Positions 24,601 through 38,489 are shown, counted from the stretch's first letter. The stretch is DNA of 64,000 bases from Atrichornis clamosus (GCA_013400975.1 WBMZ01005332.1:62001-126000), one strand, 5' to 3'. Numbers and translations are program-made. Notes: a model not told the origin generated them from the sequence alone.

Positions 24601-25078
24601 GTTATCACAGGATTGTTGAAGTGGGAAGAGACCTCTGGAGGTCATCTGGTACACCCCCCTTGCTGAAGCAGTCACATAGAACTGGTTGCCCAGGACAGTG
24701 TCAAGATGTTTTTTAAATATCTCTAAAAATCTACAACCTCCCTGGGCAACTTGTGCCAGTGCTCAGTCACTTTCACAGTACAAAAGTGTTTCTTGATGCT
24801 GAGAACAAACAACCTGTGTTTCAGTTAGTGCCCATGGCCTCTGGTCCTATCACTGGGCATTGAAAAGAGACTAGCTCTGTCCACTCTGCACCTTTCCTTC
24901 ATCTATTTATATACATTAATAAGATCCCTCCGAGGTTTGTCTTCTCCAGGCTGGACAGTCCCAGCTCTCTCAGCTTTTCCCCGTTGGAGAAATGCTCCAG
25001 TCCCTTAATCACTGTTGCAGGCTTTTGTTGGACTCTGCCCAGTATCTGTCTTGTACTAGGGAGCTGAGAACTGCATGG
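24601..25078 (-). mobile_element. CR1 LINE, 3' half of an interrupted copy
   Basis: Plus-strand landmarks in reverse CR1 order: ATCACAGGATTGTTGAAGTG, GACCTCTGGAGGTCATCTGG, GTGCCCATGGCCTCTGG, ATAAGATCCCTCCGAGG, CTTCTCCAGGCTGGACAG and ATGCTCCAGTCCC. The CR1 text stops inside the ORF2 C-terminal part (GGGAGCTGAGAACTG, about 25060-25075) and picks up at the next words (GACTGGACAGAGTACTCC) at about 25826. The intervening 740 bases are another CR1 in the opposite direction. Confidence 0.88.
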
Positions 25079-25081
25079 CTT

Positions 25082-25806
25082 CTGTTACTGTCCCTCACAG
25101 AATTCTTCTGGACAAGTTATCCAGCTGTGGGATGAGCAAGTTCAGTGTGCTGAGTGAAGATCAGGCCCTGCAGGAAGGCATCTCGGGGTGCTGGTTGACA
25201 TGAGTCAGCAGTGAGCCCTGGTAGACCAGGGGACAAACTGTATCCTGGGGTGCATCCAACATGGCATGACCAGCTGGGCCAAAGATGTGATTGTTCCTCA
25301 CCTTGAGCACTGTGTGCAGTCCTGGACCCCACAATTTCAGACGGATGTGAAGGTCCTTGAATGTGTCCAGAGGGACCCTTAAAAGCTGTTGAAGGGGCTG
25401 AAAGACACATCCTGTAAGGAGCAGTTGAGAACTTCAGAGTTTGAACTTGAGTAGTTTGGGAGAAGAGTAGACTGAGGGGTAACATCATTGCATCTACTGC
25501 CTTCTAAAGAGGGGAGGTAGAGAGGGAGACCATAATCTCCTCTCCTCGGTACCCAGTGATAGAATGTGTGGGAATGGTTCAAAGTTGTGCTGGTGGAGGA
25601 CATTAGGAAGTATTTCTTGGTCAAACACTGAAGGAGGCTTTCTAGAGAGGTAGTCAATCTCCCAAGTCTGTCAGTGCTTAAGAGGCATTTGGACAATGCA
25701 CTAAGTTACAAGCTTTAACTCAGTGAGACCTGAACTGGTCAGGCAGCTTGGCTAGCGGGTCGTTATAGGTCCCTTCCAACTGAAATATTCCATTTTCACC
25801 TGTTAT
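25082..25806 (+). mobile_element. CR1 LINE inserted into the minus-strand CR1
   Basis: Sense-strand CR1 text: CACAGAATTCTTCTGGACAA and GTTATCCAGCTGTGGGATGA (the ORF2 block ILLDKLSSCGM), a gap of several hundred bases relative to the family at about 25160, then TCTCGGGGTGCTGGTTGACA, CTTGAGCACTGTGTGCAGTC, GAATGTGTCCAGAGGG, and the 3' end TAGGTCCCTTCCAACTG with TTATATTCTATTAATTTTAT at the tail. The coding part is interrupted by many stops and shifts. Several minus-strand frames here (25117-25488, 25379-25696) are antisense shadows. Because it interrupts the minus-strand copy it must be the younger of the two. Confidence 0.87.
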
Positions 25807-25814
25807 ATTCTATT

Positions 25815-26183
25815 AATTTTATTCTAGGACTGGACAGAGTACTCCAGGTATGTAACCTCCCTCAGCCTGCTGGTAGTGCTTTGTCTAGGGCATCCTGGTA
25901 TACCATTGGCTTTCTTTGACACAAGGGCATATTAGTGACTCATACTGAACTTGGTATCCACTGGTATCCTTGGGTTGTTTTCTGCCAAGCTCTCTTCTGG
26001 GCAGTCAGCCCCTAGCATGTATTGGTGTATGGGATTGTTTTTCTCCAGGGGCAGAATGTTGTACTTCCCTATATTGAACATCATGAGGCTCCTGCAGCCA
26101 TTTCCTCAGCCAGCTGAGGTCCCTCTGGATAGCAACATAACCCCCTAGTGCATCAGCCCCTCTTACAACTTAGGTGTCATTCA
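25815..26183 (-). mobile_element. CR1 LINE, 5' half of the interrupted copy
   Basis: Continuation of 24601-25078. Plus-strand landmarks: GAGTACTCCAGGTATGTAAC, GGCATCCTGGTATACCATTG, CTTTGACACAAGGGCATATT, TGTATTGGTGTATGGGATTG, CTCCAGGGGCAG and AACATCATGAGGCTCC, all reversed CR1 ORF2 words between the reverse-transcriptase active site and the C-terminus. The element stops at about 26183 (GTGTCATTCA), before the active-site region, so it was already 5'-truncated when inserted. Confidence 0.85.
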
Positions 26184-26341
26184 CCAGTTCTAGGATGGTT
26201 TCCTTTATGTGCTGCAGTAGAACCTCTGCTCCTGTGCATGGAGCAGCTCATTTTCATCTCCTGCATCTTCTCTCACCTTGGTGTTCACATTTTTCTCACT
26301 CCCTCTCACAAATGCTGGGCTGTACAGATACACCCAATACA
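26184..26341 (+). mobile_element. LTR-like avian repeat, right part of the split copy
   Basis: Resumes the repeat seen at 24395-24600: GTGCTGCAGTAGAACCTCTG, CTCCTGTGCATGGAGCAGCT, CATCTTCTCTCACCTTGGTG, CACATTTTTCTCACTCCCTC and a terminal CCCAATACA near 26334-26342. The final word is how I remember this LTR ending, which would set the plus orientation. If correct, this is the oldest layer of a three-layer nest. Confidence 0.45.
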
Positions 26342-29300
26342 AAGTTTGTCTCAAATATATTTTCAAAATTACATTTGTATCTTAAGAAAGATTATTTTCT
26401 GATATCTTGGGTTGTGCTATTGCAATGAAGAAACTGAGAGGGACATGTTTCCATTCTAGCTCCTAGAACTGTTCCTTCTGTCAGAAGTAAAATAAAATGC
26501 ACATGTAAGTGGTTGGCTTTATTTAATAAACAGCAGATTTTTACTTTTAGCAATCTCTACTACTGAAAAGGATTAGCAATTCTCTAAGGCTAAATGAAAT
26601 CTACAGAGTTTAGCCAGTTGGGCTGCTTCTATAACTCTTTTTTCTGTTCCTTTTTTTTTTTAATTGTTCTGCTTAGTACATTTGTTATGTCTAGCTTTCC
26701 CAACTACATAGTAAACCACCCTGTGTTTCTGAGAGAATAGGAAAGATTAACTCATCCACTGGAGATTTTTCAAGAGTTTATTTTCATAAAAGCAATTCTA
26801 TATCTCACGTAGAATCTCTAATATTAGCAGTGAAGGTTTGCATGGCCTTTCTCTTGCTGAAATATTGTGCTGATTGTGGTTAATGTTTAACTTTTGTAAA
26901 GGTGTTTTTTGTCTATGTTGGAGAGTAATATCCACCAGGAAGGTCATGACTTGTGAAGATACATGAAGTGAAGTGAGTGGCACAAAACAGTAGGCAGCAA
27001 ATCATTGTACAATTCGGTGAACAATAAGGTCAATTACTTCATATCTACTTGTAGTTCAGCACAGCTGGACAGAAGAAATTGCAATATCTGACTGGCATTC
27101 TGTAGCAGTTTAATGCAAAATAATAACAGAGTTTAAATTGCCAGTTTACCAAAAAGTGTCATTCTGAGTGGACAAGCACAAAAATGAGAGGAAAGTTGTC
27201 TGTCAAAAAAGTATTACATAAAAGAAAGAAAATAGAATACAGCACATTGCTTGTTAAACTATGGGTCTGACAACCTAGTTTTTTGTACACTTTTTTGTCT
27301 TAAAACTAACTGGTCAGACTATTGCAGGAATTCTTTGCTATTTAAACACTGCTAGCAGCTTTTTATAAAGCAGAATTACATCAGTAAAAATTCCCAAATT
27401 ATCAAAATCTGAGTTCAAAAGTTCAACGCACTAGTAAAGTCCTTTAAAGTAAATAAGTGTTGAGGTTATATACATTACTTTGAGTGCTGCACTTCACTGA
27501 ATAATTTGAAACAGTAAAGATTAACTCCCTAAATGCATAAGAAACATGAGGCAATACTTTAATAAGGAGAAAGAGAATTAGAAAAGAATAGAGGAAAGCC
27601 AAAGAGGAATTTAACATATACTGATAACTATGTAGAGAGAAGATCATTTTACGCCTTTAAGATTATTATAAGAGGATGAACCTGCCAGGTAAACCCATAT
27701 ATATACTTTACAAACTTAGTAATTTAAAAAATTTGACAGGATCTGTTAAATAAATAAAATGTTTTTGATATGTTCTTCCCAAATTTAATATCAAGTCCAC
27801 TGCTACAGACATTTTACTGCTTGCATACAAATTCAGAAAAAAAAGTGATCTTAGAACTTGGACAATATTTTTATAATAATATTTTTCCCATTACATGAAA
27901 TAGAGTAACTAAGATGGGATATCCTCTTTGGTATAAATAAAGCTACTATATTTTAATGATTATTAGGTTTTGTTATACAATTTTGGATATTTTGTCTCAG
28001 GTTTATTTTGTCCAGAAAATAGGTGATAAAATTTTAATATTTTTCATTTTATCATTTTTATTGTGTAGGTTAAACATTTTCTTAATGGTGGCTCAGAAAC
28101 ATAAATGCAGTGGTAGGATTTGTAAAACAATTTTTCCTCTCAGTGTTGTTTGTTTCCCTGTTCAGATAGTATAGGGCTCTAAAACTGTAAGAAAAATCTT
28201 GATTATGAAATTTACTTTATAGATTTTCTAATTTTCTTCAAGTTATCCCTTACAACATCCTCTGTGGATTGTCATTCCATTGGAGTTTACAGCCATCCCG
28301 TATAATATGGGAGTTTTATATTCCAAGTTCAAATCCCATGTTCCTTATTAAAAATCATACCACATAGTACTTTTTCAGTTTTTCTGAACCTACCGACTTC
28401 TGGCTCTTTTGATGTTACAGGTGAAGTCACTACATGGAAAGGAATCTTGTTACCCATATTTCTAACTCTTCACGTCACTGTCATCCAGTAATTCCACTAT
28501 GTCTGCTGTGAAGGAAAAGCAAGAAGGCCAGAAGCAGCTGATGGGAAGGATAGAGATGGAAATTAAAAGAGCAGCTGGTGGCAGAAAGCTATTGTTGGTA
28601 ATTGCTTATCTTGAATTAGAGTGGCAGCAGTGTCCACACAGCTTAAAAGGCTGTGTTCTGGCTATTTTCAGTAAGAAATCCGGCAGACAGATTTCCATTT
28701 TATGCCTAACATAGAAGAACAGAGTTTCCTGTCAAAACAGTGAAATATGAAGTTTCTGTACTCAGGGGAATATATTCTATGCATCACAGGGATGCAAGCC
28801 TTTTCAAATAGAACCGGTATAATTTCACACACTTGCTCTTTCTAAGTTAGAGGTTAGTAAAAGCCTGGTAGGTGCCAGTTCACATACCTCAGAAACTAGA
28901 TTAGTAACTAAGGATGTTTCTACTACTAGCACAGCTTTTAGTTTCATATTTCTAAACAATTAAATTTGTGTTGTTTTGTTGTTAGGTCAAGCACCAATTA
29001 TAAGATAGTTTTCCTTGATGAAGAACCACAGAGTTCATGCCAAAGATATTTAAATATCCTTCTTTTAGACAGAAGGTAATCATTGTACTGGTAATGAAGG
29101 AATTGTTTCTTGTGTGAATGTAGTAATTCACACTTGGCTTTTTGCAGCATGAGAACATTCTTTTACAACAGACATTACCCATTACTAGAAGCTTGCTGCC
29201 AGATTAAATGGATAAATGGTGTAATCTAGCAGCCTTTCTAAATTGAGTAAAATAAAACTAACTTTAGTGCTGTTATCAGTGTACTTGGCTATTGTCTGTA

Positions 29301-32300
29301 TGACAATTCCCTGGGAAAATTATGATTGACTGCTCTCAAGGCAGCTGTTCCAACACAAAGGGTAATGGACACAGGAAAATAAGACAAAAGTGAACAAAAT
29401 TATGTGGTCTTGTAGTTGCTGAGATGGCAATGTCAACAAGTTCTGATCTTCTCATTCAGTCTTGAAACTTGCATACAGTTTTTGACAAGCTGCCAAGGTT
29501 TAAATTTGACTGTCTAGCTACACTGGCTCAGGTAAGTTTTTTTTCTTTTTTTTACCTGGGTAATGCCCTTTTGCTTCTCTGTCATGAGAAAAAGAAAGCA
29601 TCTCTTGCTAACCAAAATTTATAGATCAGGAAAGAAGCAATCATAGTTAAATTCTGTTCGGTTATACCAATCAGTTAGGGAGAAAGGTGACTGCTAGAAG
29701 ATTTCTCCATGCAGGGTATATTTACATAAACATCAGCTGACAGCTACACTTTCTTCTGATATTCTAATCAGTTTTTAGTTTGCTACCTGTGGTAGGGATT
29801 ATGAAGTATGTAAACTTTCAGTTCTACCTACTAGTTCTGTTTTTTCTTTTCCCAAATCACTTTGCAATAAATCATGAAAAGGTATTATGAAGTAAAATAT
29901 ATCCTCAATTGTCTAAGCTTCTTCGCCCACATACGAGATTTTATTTAAAAGTGCAATTTAAAATAAATCCCTGTTTTGCCCTTCAGTTTCTTCAAAATTG
30001 ATAGGTAGTTGAAGAGCACTGTTAAGAGTCCACAGCCTACTTTCCTATATGAAATTCTAAAAAAGGTTAAGAAAAGAACAGTTACCAGATAATCATATTA
30101 ATTTAGTCTTCATCAGTAGGGTTATCTAAGACCTCCAATGCCAAAAGAGTTTACGCAAAAATGGTATATTAATTACATATTCTGAAGCTAGGTCAAGAAA
30201 CTCACTATCAAATGAGTGAACAGATTATTTAGTAAAAGGAGAAGAATGAGGTAAATTTCAAGGGTTGCAGTGGTCTGTGCACTGAAAGGCATTAGTGTTT
30301 AGAAGTACCTCAGTGATTTCTCACTGCAGTTGCAATTCTGAAGTTATTCAATCATTTGTAACATTATGAGAAAACACAAAATTTATCCTTCTTTTTTTCA
30401 ATATTTATGCCTTTTTTTAAAACCAAAATGAGAAATGTGCTCTAGAATTTATTTTAAATAATAATTGATGTAAGTTGTTTATATTGCTTTGTATAATTTT
30501 CAGTGTTTATTTTGAGAAATTAAGAATTAGAATAACACAATACATTCTCAGATATAACCTGAGGGAAATACGTACTGCAGATTATCTTTAACAGACAACA
30601 ACAGACATCACACAACAGTGTGCCCCCATTAAATAACCTGCTAGATGTGAGGTATTACCTGATGACAGCTTAATGAAGAGTGATATAGGAGCTCTTAAAT
30701 ACACTGTACATGCATCTGTTGTCAATGGTACATCATTCCATGTTTAGTCCTACTGAAACCAATCGTGGACAGAATTATTCTGCTAAATTTGGAAGAAATG
30801 AGTCTAAAACATTTCTATTTGAATTTATGTATCTATCTTATTTTGTGTTTCAGTACAGGACTTTTAAATGTCCATGTAAAAGTGGATATGAGCTTTAACT
30901 GAGCAAAGACTAGAGGATCTATTCACCTAAACGTAAATTTTTGGTGGTCATCTGAGAGAAACCAACTGAAATAGAACGAGATGAGGAAGAAAAAGTTACA
31001 AATATCTGTCTGTTTTTCTGCAAGTAAGTAAGTATCTCGAGCAAATAAAATGCAGGTATATCCATTCCACATTACTTTTTCATGTCCTTTTGCGAGGTCA
31101 GAACGCCACTAAGTTAGAGTGAGGGGCCCAATGGGAATCCTTCTAAAGCTTATTGCTTTCTTGCACATATACTGCTGGTATTTTCACAGATGTATGGGAA
31201 ATTACAGCATAGCAGCAGGAGCAAGTTTACAGGTGAGATCAAGGCATTCTGAACTGTGAGGGAACACCTGGGTTTTGTGAAAAACTAGTAGTTGGTGCTC
31301 AAATTTGTTGTCTGTAACATGTCCAGAAAGGAGTGGTCCCTGTGGTTTACTTAGCAGTGTTAGTATAGCAGGTATATATAACTACTCTTCAGATTGCTAG
31401 ATGACAAAGATTTTCAGCATTTTGAAAGGATCTTGGAACATATTATAGCGTTTAATTTTCATTTTGCTTTCTGAAACATAATAGAACTGGAGAGAGATGA
31501 CTACAGAAAGACCAAAGGATTTTATAAAAGGCCTAAATGAATCTTCTCAGTCTGAGATGCATGTGATGACCTCCAATATGTTGGTATCAATTTGTGAAAA
31601 ATACTGTCCTCTGGGGACCTACAGATCCTTACATATTTGGTGACCCAGTCTGTGGCTTAATGGCTGACCTGAATGGAGGGCAAAACAAAACTTTATTGTT
31701 TGGAAGAGGAGGGAAAAGGTGGTAAAGGCACCTTCCCTATGAGTGCAGAAAAGGTGGTGTTAGCTCCATTAATCTTTGTAATGACTCCCTGCTACCTCAC
31801 CATAAGCCTCCTCTGGGGCATTGTAAACTGAAGTAGGCACATTGGCTGAGGAAAAATCCTTCTCCTTTCTCAGTGAAAAGCCAGAAACTGGACCTAAGGG
31901 TTTGCCTCATGAACCTCAAGAAAATGATCTACCATTAACTTTTTTGTAGTCTGTGCTTTATCATGACTTTAATGGTTTAATGATTTAATGGTCCTTGTAA
32001 TTCTGTTTGCAGATAATGTGGCACTTGGCTTCACTCTAGTTTGCATTTGAATATAAAATTTTGCATGTTACAGCTTTCACACATGAGAATTTACATCCAT
32101 AAAATGTGTTTAGACTATCTATAACATTTTTTCTTCAACAGAATGCTTATGCATGATGAAAGATAAAATTTTTTATTTGATTAGTAAGTTTTCCCTCTCT
32201 ACTTTCTATCACTTAAAAAAAAGCTTGATTTTCTGTGAATACCTGGAGCAACTTTAAAATAAAATGAAAATTAAAATGAGATAGATGTGTTTTATAGCTG

Positions 32301-35300
32301 CCTTCCCTTATAAAGTAAAAATATACATCTCTTCTAAAAGATAACTGCTGTTCAACATCTTTTACAAGCAGCAATCATATTCATTAAATTTGCAAATGAT
32401 CTCCTGAACAGTGACTTATATGATGTTAATGCTGTAGTAAACACAGAAAATTCTGTAATAAATACATAAATATACCTAGGTATGAATTAACTGCTTGAGT
32501 TAATATAAAGAACTTTAAGTTAGGTTTTTATAGATAGGAGATGACTGTTTGGAGAAAAACCCTGTATTTATCAGCCCAAATACACTTGACTTAAGTGTGT
32601 CACATCCTGTCTCAATACTCCTTCCACAAGAAATATTGCAGCAAATTATAGTTGTGATTGTGTGTCTGTTTATTTGTTTATTTGTGGTTTTTTTAAGAAA
32701 CCAAAAGAATCAGGTCTTTGTTCAAATCTAAGTGTCAGAATACATTTATATATACATATACCTGTTAAAACTGAGACTCTTATCTGACAGGTGGCATATT
32801 TCTCTACATTCTACTCACAAATGTTTTTCCCTAAACACTGCCATACCAATATGACATAATTTTTTTCTATAATATAAGGAGTGTTTATGCAGTATTGGCA
32901 TGCAATAACTGCTTATCTCTGCAGAACAGATATCTAATTGTTTTTCTGCTTGGAAAAGAAAGGAGCACAAGGTCTGTCAAAATGACAAGCACAGACATAT
33001 TGTAGCACATCCTTCTATTAATTCATCATAAAAATCTAATTGTAAATGGGAAAAAAACCAGTTTTAAATCCCACAGTGAAAGCAGTAGTCATTGGAGTGA
33101 TTTTGGCCCCACATGGTGAAAGGTTTTATCTCCTTGAAGAGTTCAGCTATACTGCATTGCAAGGCCAGCATATATCTCCTATTAATACCATCATTGGAAT
33201 GTCGTATATTTTTGGACCTTTATAAGTATCTTTGCCACTCAGTATAAAAAATCTTCACTTTGAAATAAGTCAGTGAAGGGATGACCTTATCTGAGCCAAC
33301 ACTCCATAGACAGGCTGGAACACAATCTTAAACCCCCTGATCCCACAGTAGCTACTACCAGAGAAAGGCTGACACTCTGCTATCTCTTTTCTACCAACAA
33401 AAGTCCCACTTAAGCCTAGGCTGCTCATTTGGTGAATCCATTTGGGGGTGATTGTGGGAGCTGGGGAACTTCTCTGTAAAGGACTCTGTGCATAAATATC
33501 TTGCAGCAAGAAGTCATCCGTATTCTAAGCAATAGCATCCACATCTGCTGACATTTTAAAAGATAACATAATCCAAAAGCAGGTCAAATTACTTGTTGCA
33601 CTTTTATGTCTTGCAGCCATGACACTTCCTTAATGAACATTTCTTTCCTCTAACTTACCCTAAAAAACCAAATTAGACATCTTCACTCCATGTGCAAATG
33701 CTACCTTATACAGTTAGGTCAAATGGAAGATTTTCTTGAATCTAGCCAAGTTGTATGTACACTTGTATACTTGCATATGAGATTTCCCCTCTTACTCATA
33801 TGTGTCTGCAAGAAGATTTACAGGGACAGAAATTCAATTTTAACATTCATTTTCTGCCATGAAGGACACATAAATCCTAAATTAACTCTGAGAATCTGAA
33901 GATACCAGATTTTACAGTTGTATGACCTTAATAATGCCAAGTTTTCTTCTTAATTAAGATATCCTAATTTCACCTAAGAGGAGCTAAATTCAGTGAATCT
34001 TTTATGTGAATTGAGCGTCCATCAAGCTGACAAACAGCATGTTATTAATTTAAAGACAGTCAAAATGATCACACATCTCAGAGATTATGATATTCAGTTA
34101 CTGACACTGGTGACACCATGCATTTCATTAGTAAGCCTTCTGTCACATGTTGGTAGCTATTCTGCCCTTAAAATAAAAAAATCCCTCAGTAATGGAATTA
34201 GACTTATGTTGTCAGTCAGAACAACCAATAAATGAACTCTTTACATAATCCTGACTCAAATCTAATTTTTTTGTCTCATTAAGCAGGACACTTTAAAATA
34301 AGAAAAATAATAAGTAGCAAAAATTTCCTGAGGCTCAGTTTTGCATCAGCGATAAGGTCTATTGTCCCCTTTTTTCTTCCTCGTATATTAAAAAATCGCT
34401 TTCTGGCTGATTCAAAAGAACCAATATATTTAAAATTTTGAAACACCAGCTTACCAAATATTTTAGAAGTTAATTATCTCACATATAGTGCTGGCCAAAA
34501 GCAGATTCCAATTCTACATCATATCTCAGTTCATTCATATCTCGATATCTCACATGTCTATGGAATTCTATATCTTGATGTTTCAAGTATGGGTGATATA
34601 TGTTTTATACTGGTCTTGCACCTGACATTTATTTGTTTTTCTTCTCTGACAAGATGAGAAAATAATATGTCTTTTCTTGTCTCAACACATACTACTCAGA
34701 TTCCAGCTCACAAAAGTGGAGAAACACACATCTCTTTGTCATATACAAGACTAACTGACAATCGGTTTACATAGTTGTGGACAAGAATATACCCACTATA
34801 TTGTTCAGTATACACTGTGCTTTCTCTTTCACTCAAAACCTTTACAGTGTACAGGACAGACACAAAGTTCAGTAGTTGTTTTTGTTCCTTCAGATTTCAT
34901 AGCAATATCTTGCTTTCGGTAGCTCATATACAAGACAATTCAGCCAGGGGTTGCCACCACTGACTTCGCACTTCCTAGTGAGCTAGCGACTACCTTGACT
35001 ACTGTTGAGGAGACCTTTGTTGTACATTTTGGCAGGAAAGAGTGGAACACATTTCATAACAGGCAATGAAATTTAGGTTAGACTGACAAAAGATTAAAAT
35101 TCTATTGAAGACTTCAACAGCAGCTCAGAGAAAAGAACAGAATGAGTTTAGATGATAATACAGACAAACACAATTGTACACAGAGAATTTGCATCAATGT
35201 CAGAATTGGCTGCATCCACACAGGATTCAGAAAATCCTGTAATTTTACTATTGTAAAAATCAGTGATTCCAAGTGTTAAAAGTTAGAATTGCTGCCTGTG

Positions 35301-37442
35301 GTATTGTTTGTCTCACTAAAGAAGAAAACATAGGGCCCAATTAACTCATGCTATCTTTAGTTAGTGTCAGGAGATCACTCAAGCAGAAATCATGTAGCTT
35401 TTGTTTAGAGGCTGGACTGCTAATCTCAAATCAATTTTTCACATTGTTCATTTTAGCATGTTCTGGCAGGAGTAGGATATTATGAGGGCTAGAAACAGCA
35501 GTCTTGGAAATATTTGAGAGAACCACCTCCTTAAATATATCTTTTATATTTTAATTTGCAATTTTATTTGCAAATTTAATTACATATTTGCAAAATGTCT
35601 CAATTGTATTAGTTAATATGCTAAGATGTTAATTGCTAATAAACTTAAGCACACGATATTATTGTTGTGATTTAATTTAGAATTGCATTATTAATTGACT
35701 TAAACTGTCTAATTTCTCTTTCCATCACTAACCCATAGGCTTGCAGAAAAGCGGCCTCAACATTCTCTGTCAGTGTTTCTAAAATACTATCAATTTCTGT
35801 CAAACTCCTGGTGTCGATAATTTATCAACTTCCATTTCTGTGAAGCTGTGCTTCAACAGAGGCCAAAACCAGCAACCATTCTTTTGGCCAAGACTTTATC
35901 ATGCTGGTCTAAGCCAATTTTCAATTAAATTTTTCCTCAAACCCAAAAGTCAATCGCTGAAATAGATTGAAACTGCAGAAAGGGATCTGTCTACAAGAAT
36001 TGTGAGAAGGACAAAACTAGAGCCATATTGCTCCAAATCAGAAGAGGAAAAGAGAGATTTTTCTGACTGCTTTTTGGCAGGAGAGGGAAGAACACCGGAT
36101 GGGCTCAGTCTCGCCTCCTGTCTCAATATGTGTAGTCTCCAATGTAGTGATGCTCTAAATCAAATCTGTTTGGAAAAAATGCCAAATGAACATAGGCTGT
36201 TAAAGTGAGTAATCAGCAATGTCATTGTGATTGATGCGGTCTATTGGAGAAACTTGCAATTCACATTTTCCTACTGGTTTTCAGTCATTTTCACAGCCAT
36301 CTGGTATAGGTTACATTCTTAAATATTCCAAGTTATTCCAAGTAAGACAGTTTTCAGGTGTACTGCTCTGAAGAAGAGAGAAAAAGTCTAAATGGCAGCT
36401 GAAATACAGCCAATATTTTACATGCTTATACTTTGAGTGCAATTGAAGTTTCATACAATCTCAGAATGGTAGTATTTAATTTTACCATATCGTGTCATGC
36501 AACGTAGCTGTATATGATAGTTTTATTTTGGGAAAAATTCCAAACCTTAAAATTCAATGCTTCAAATACTTTTGAAGCAATTAACTGATGTATAACTTGA
36601 AAACTAATTTGAATTACTTAGACACTGTATAGATACTGAATTACTATTTAATACACCAAGCATTTATTCATATAGGTCAATGGAAATTATATTCAGAAAA
36701 TATCATGAGGGAAAATAATCTAGTAATATGTAGATCCTATCTGTCTTGTGCCCAGCAAAAATTTTAAAATACTTTAGAGATTAATTTAGAAGGCAGGTCT
36801 ATGTGTCCTGCACTTCCTCAAAGTTTTGCTTATTTCACTTATATCCTATGTAAAAAATAATTTTTGCTACTGAAGTTCTTTATAAAATAAAACATTATCT
36901 GGATCGTCCAGTCACAACTTTATGAATACTGGTCTATACTTTTAATTACACGGTTAGGGTTATAAACATTTAATTAAGGTAACTATTTGATATAACATAT
37001 TACATTTCAAGTATATTATTAATAATAATCTGGAGGACTGTTTTTTTATGTTCAACTGACTGATTCATCAGGATGGTCTTAAGGAAAGTACACCACATTT
37101 TCGTTAAGAAACAAAAAATAGAAATAGGACATTACCTATTCATCTAGAAGTTTTATATTGAAACAGCGAAAAATCTGCTTCAATTTGGCCCATTTGGGAA
37201 GAGCATTGCGATTTGAACACAAGTAATAGGGACCTGTCTGTATGTCACAGGAGATATCTGTTCCAGGTGTACTGTGAGTATTCCATCTTTGGACAACAGA
37301 AATCTAAAATGACTGTTTCTATGACTGCCTCACAGTTGTCAGGGTTTGCTCTGGAAACAGGATTAAGCACAGGAACTGGAAGTGGAATTAATCTTTTAAA
37401 AAGAATAATACATTTGATCCTCAAGTAATATTAGGATCTTTT

Positions 37443-37460
37443 CACACACGCACACACACA
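37443..37460. repeat. CA dinucleotide repeat
   Basis: About nine CA units with one CG interruption. Confidence 0.9.
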
Positions 37461-38320
37461 ATCTTGATATTCTCATTGCACTTAAAAGTAGTCTGTTTCC
37501 TCATAGAACTGCTACACATTGTTTTTATGTCTGTTGCCAATGGAAAATTGATTCATGCACTTGAATATCCTTCAGGTAGATGCTTGTACACACATGAGAA
37601 CTAAAAAGAAAAAGCAAAATTATTATGGGAAGTAAGTTCAAGTTTGAGGCAAAATTGTGATTAAAAACCTTTTTTTCAGACCTCTAAGCATGGCTAGAGA
37701 TATTTTCAAATTCAAATTTATCATGGCAGTATGCTAATAGTTATTCTGAAATATTTGAATAGATTTTTTTTCTAAATTAAATTATTTAGAACAAGGTAAA
37801 CAGGAAAGTAAAAATATTTATATGTGCACAAATAAATAATTTTGAATTGATAAGAAAAGGGCTACAAAATAATGCAGATATATTTTAGAAAGTTATCTGT
37901 AATTGCAAAGTTAAATGTAAAACAACAGTGGAAATTTTAGAGAAATAAACTTTAAAGCTTTCTTCAGAGATGTGTGTAGTTGTGTCATTCTAACAAAAAA
38001 TCCTTATTTTCTAAGTAAAGAGCCATCTGGTTGTCTGGCTGGGTTTAGATTAAATGTAGGATTTTAAAATTTATAAATGTTAGTACTTGTATTCAGACCT
38101 GCCATTCTGCATAACTCATTTTACACCCGAAGAGGAAAGTACTCGTTTTCTGTTAACCTAAGAGGAACATCTGTTTTTTTCCCAACTGTTTGGTATTTAA
38201 TGAAATACTTTCTAACGTATGTTGCCACCTGCCCCTACGAAGGTGAGAGTAATCCAGGTTCTTGTTAATAGATCCTGAGGGGCTGATTAGAGTGAAATGA
38301 CACTGAATGATTGGTGTTTG

Positions 38321-38342
38321 TAAATAAATAAATAAATAAATA
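38321..38342. repeat. AAAT tetranucleotide repeat
   Basis: Five and a half uninterrupted units of TAAA. Confidence 0.95.
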
Positions 38343-38462
38343 TGCAGAGTTTATTCTAGAACAAATTGTTTTAGAACAATTGGCAAGATATGTAGCCATT
38401 TTGGTTATTATTATCTATCATAATATAGAAATCATAAAATATGAAAGCATAAAAATATATAA

Positions 38463-38489
38463 GGGGAAAGAAAGAAAGAGAGAAAGAAA
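38463..38489. repeat. GAAA-rich simple repeat
   Basis: Impure GAAA/GAGA run of about 27 bases. Confidence 0.85.

Noticed and set aside
25117..25696. Minus-strand open frames of 123 and 105 codons
   Set aside because: Antisense shadows of the plus-strand CR1 insert.
28499..28714. 71-codon frame with a true ATG and basic N-terminal text
   Set aside because: No domain, poor start context, and length within chance expectation.
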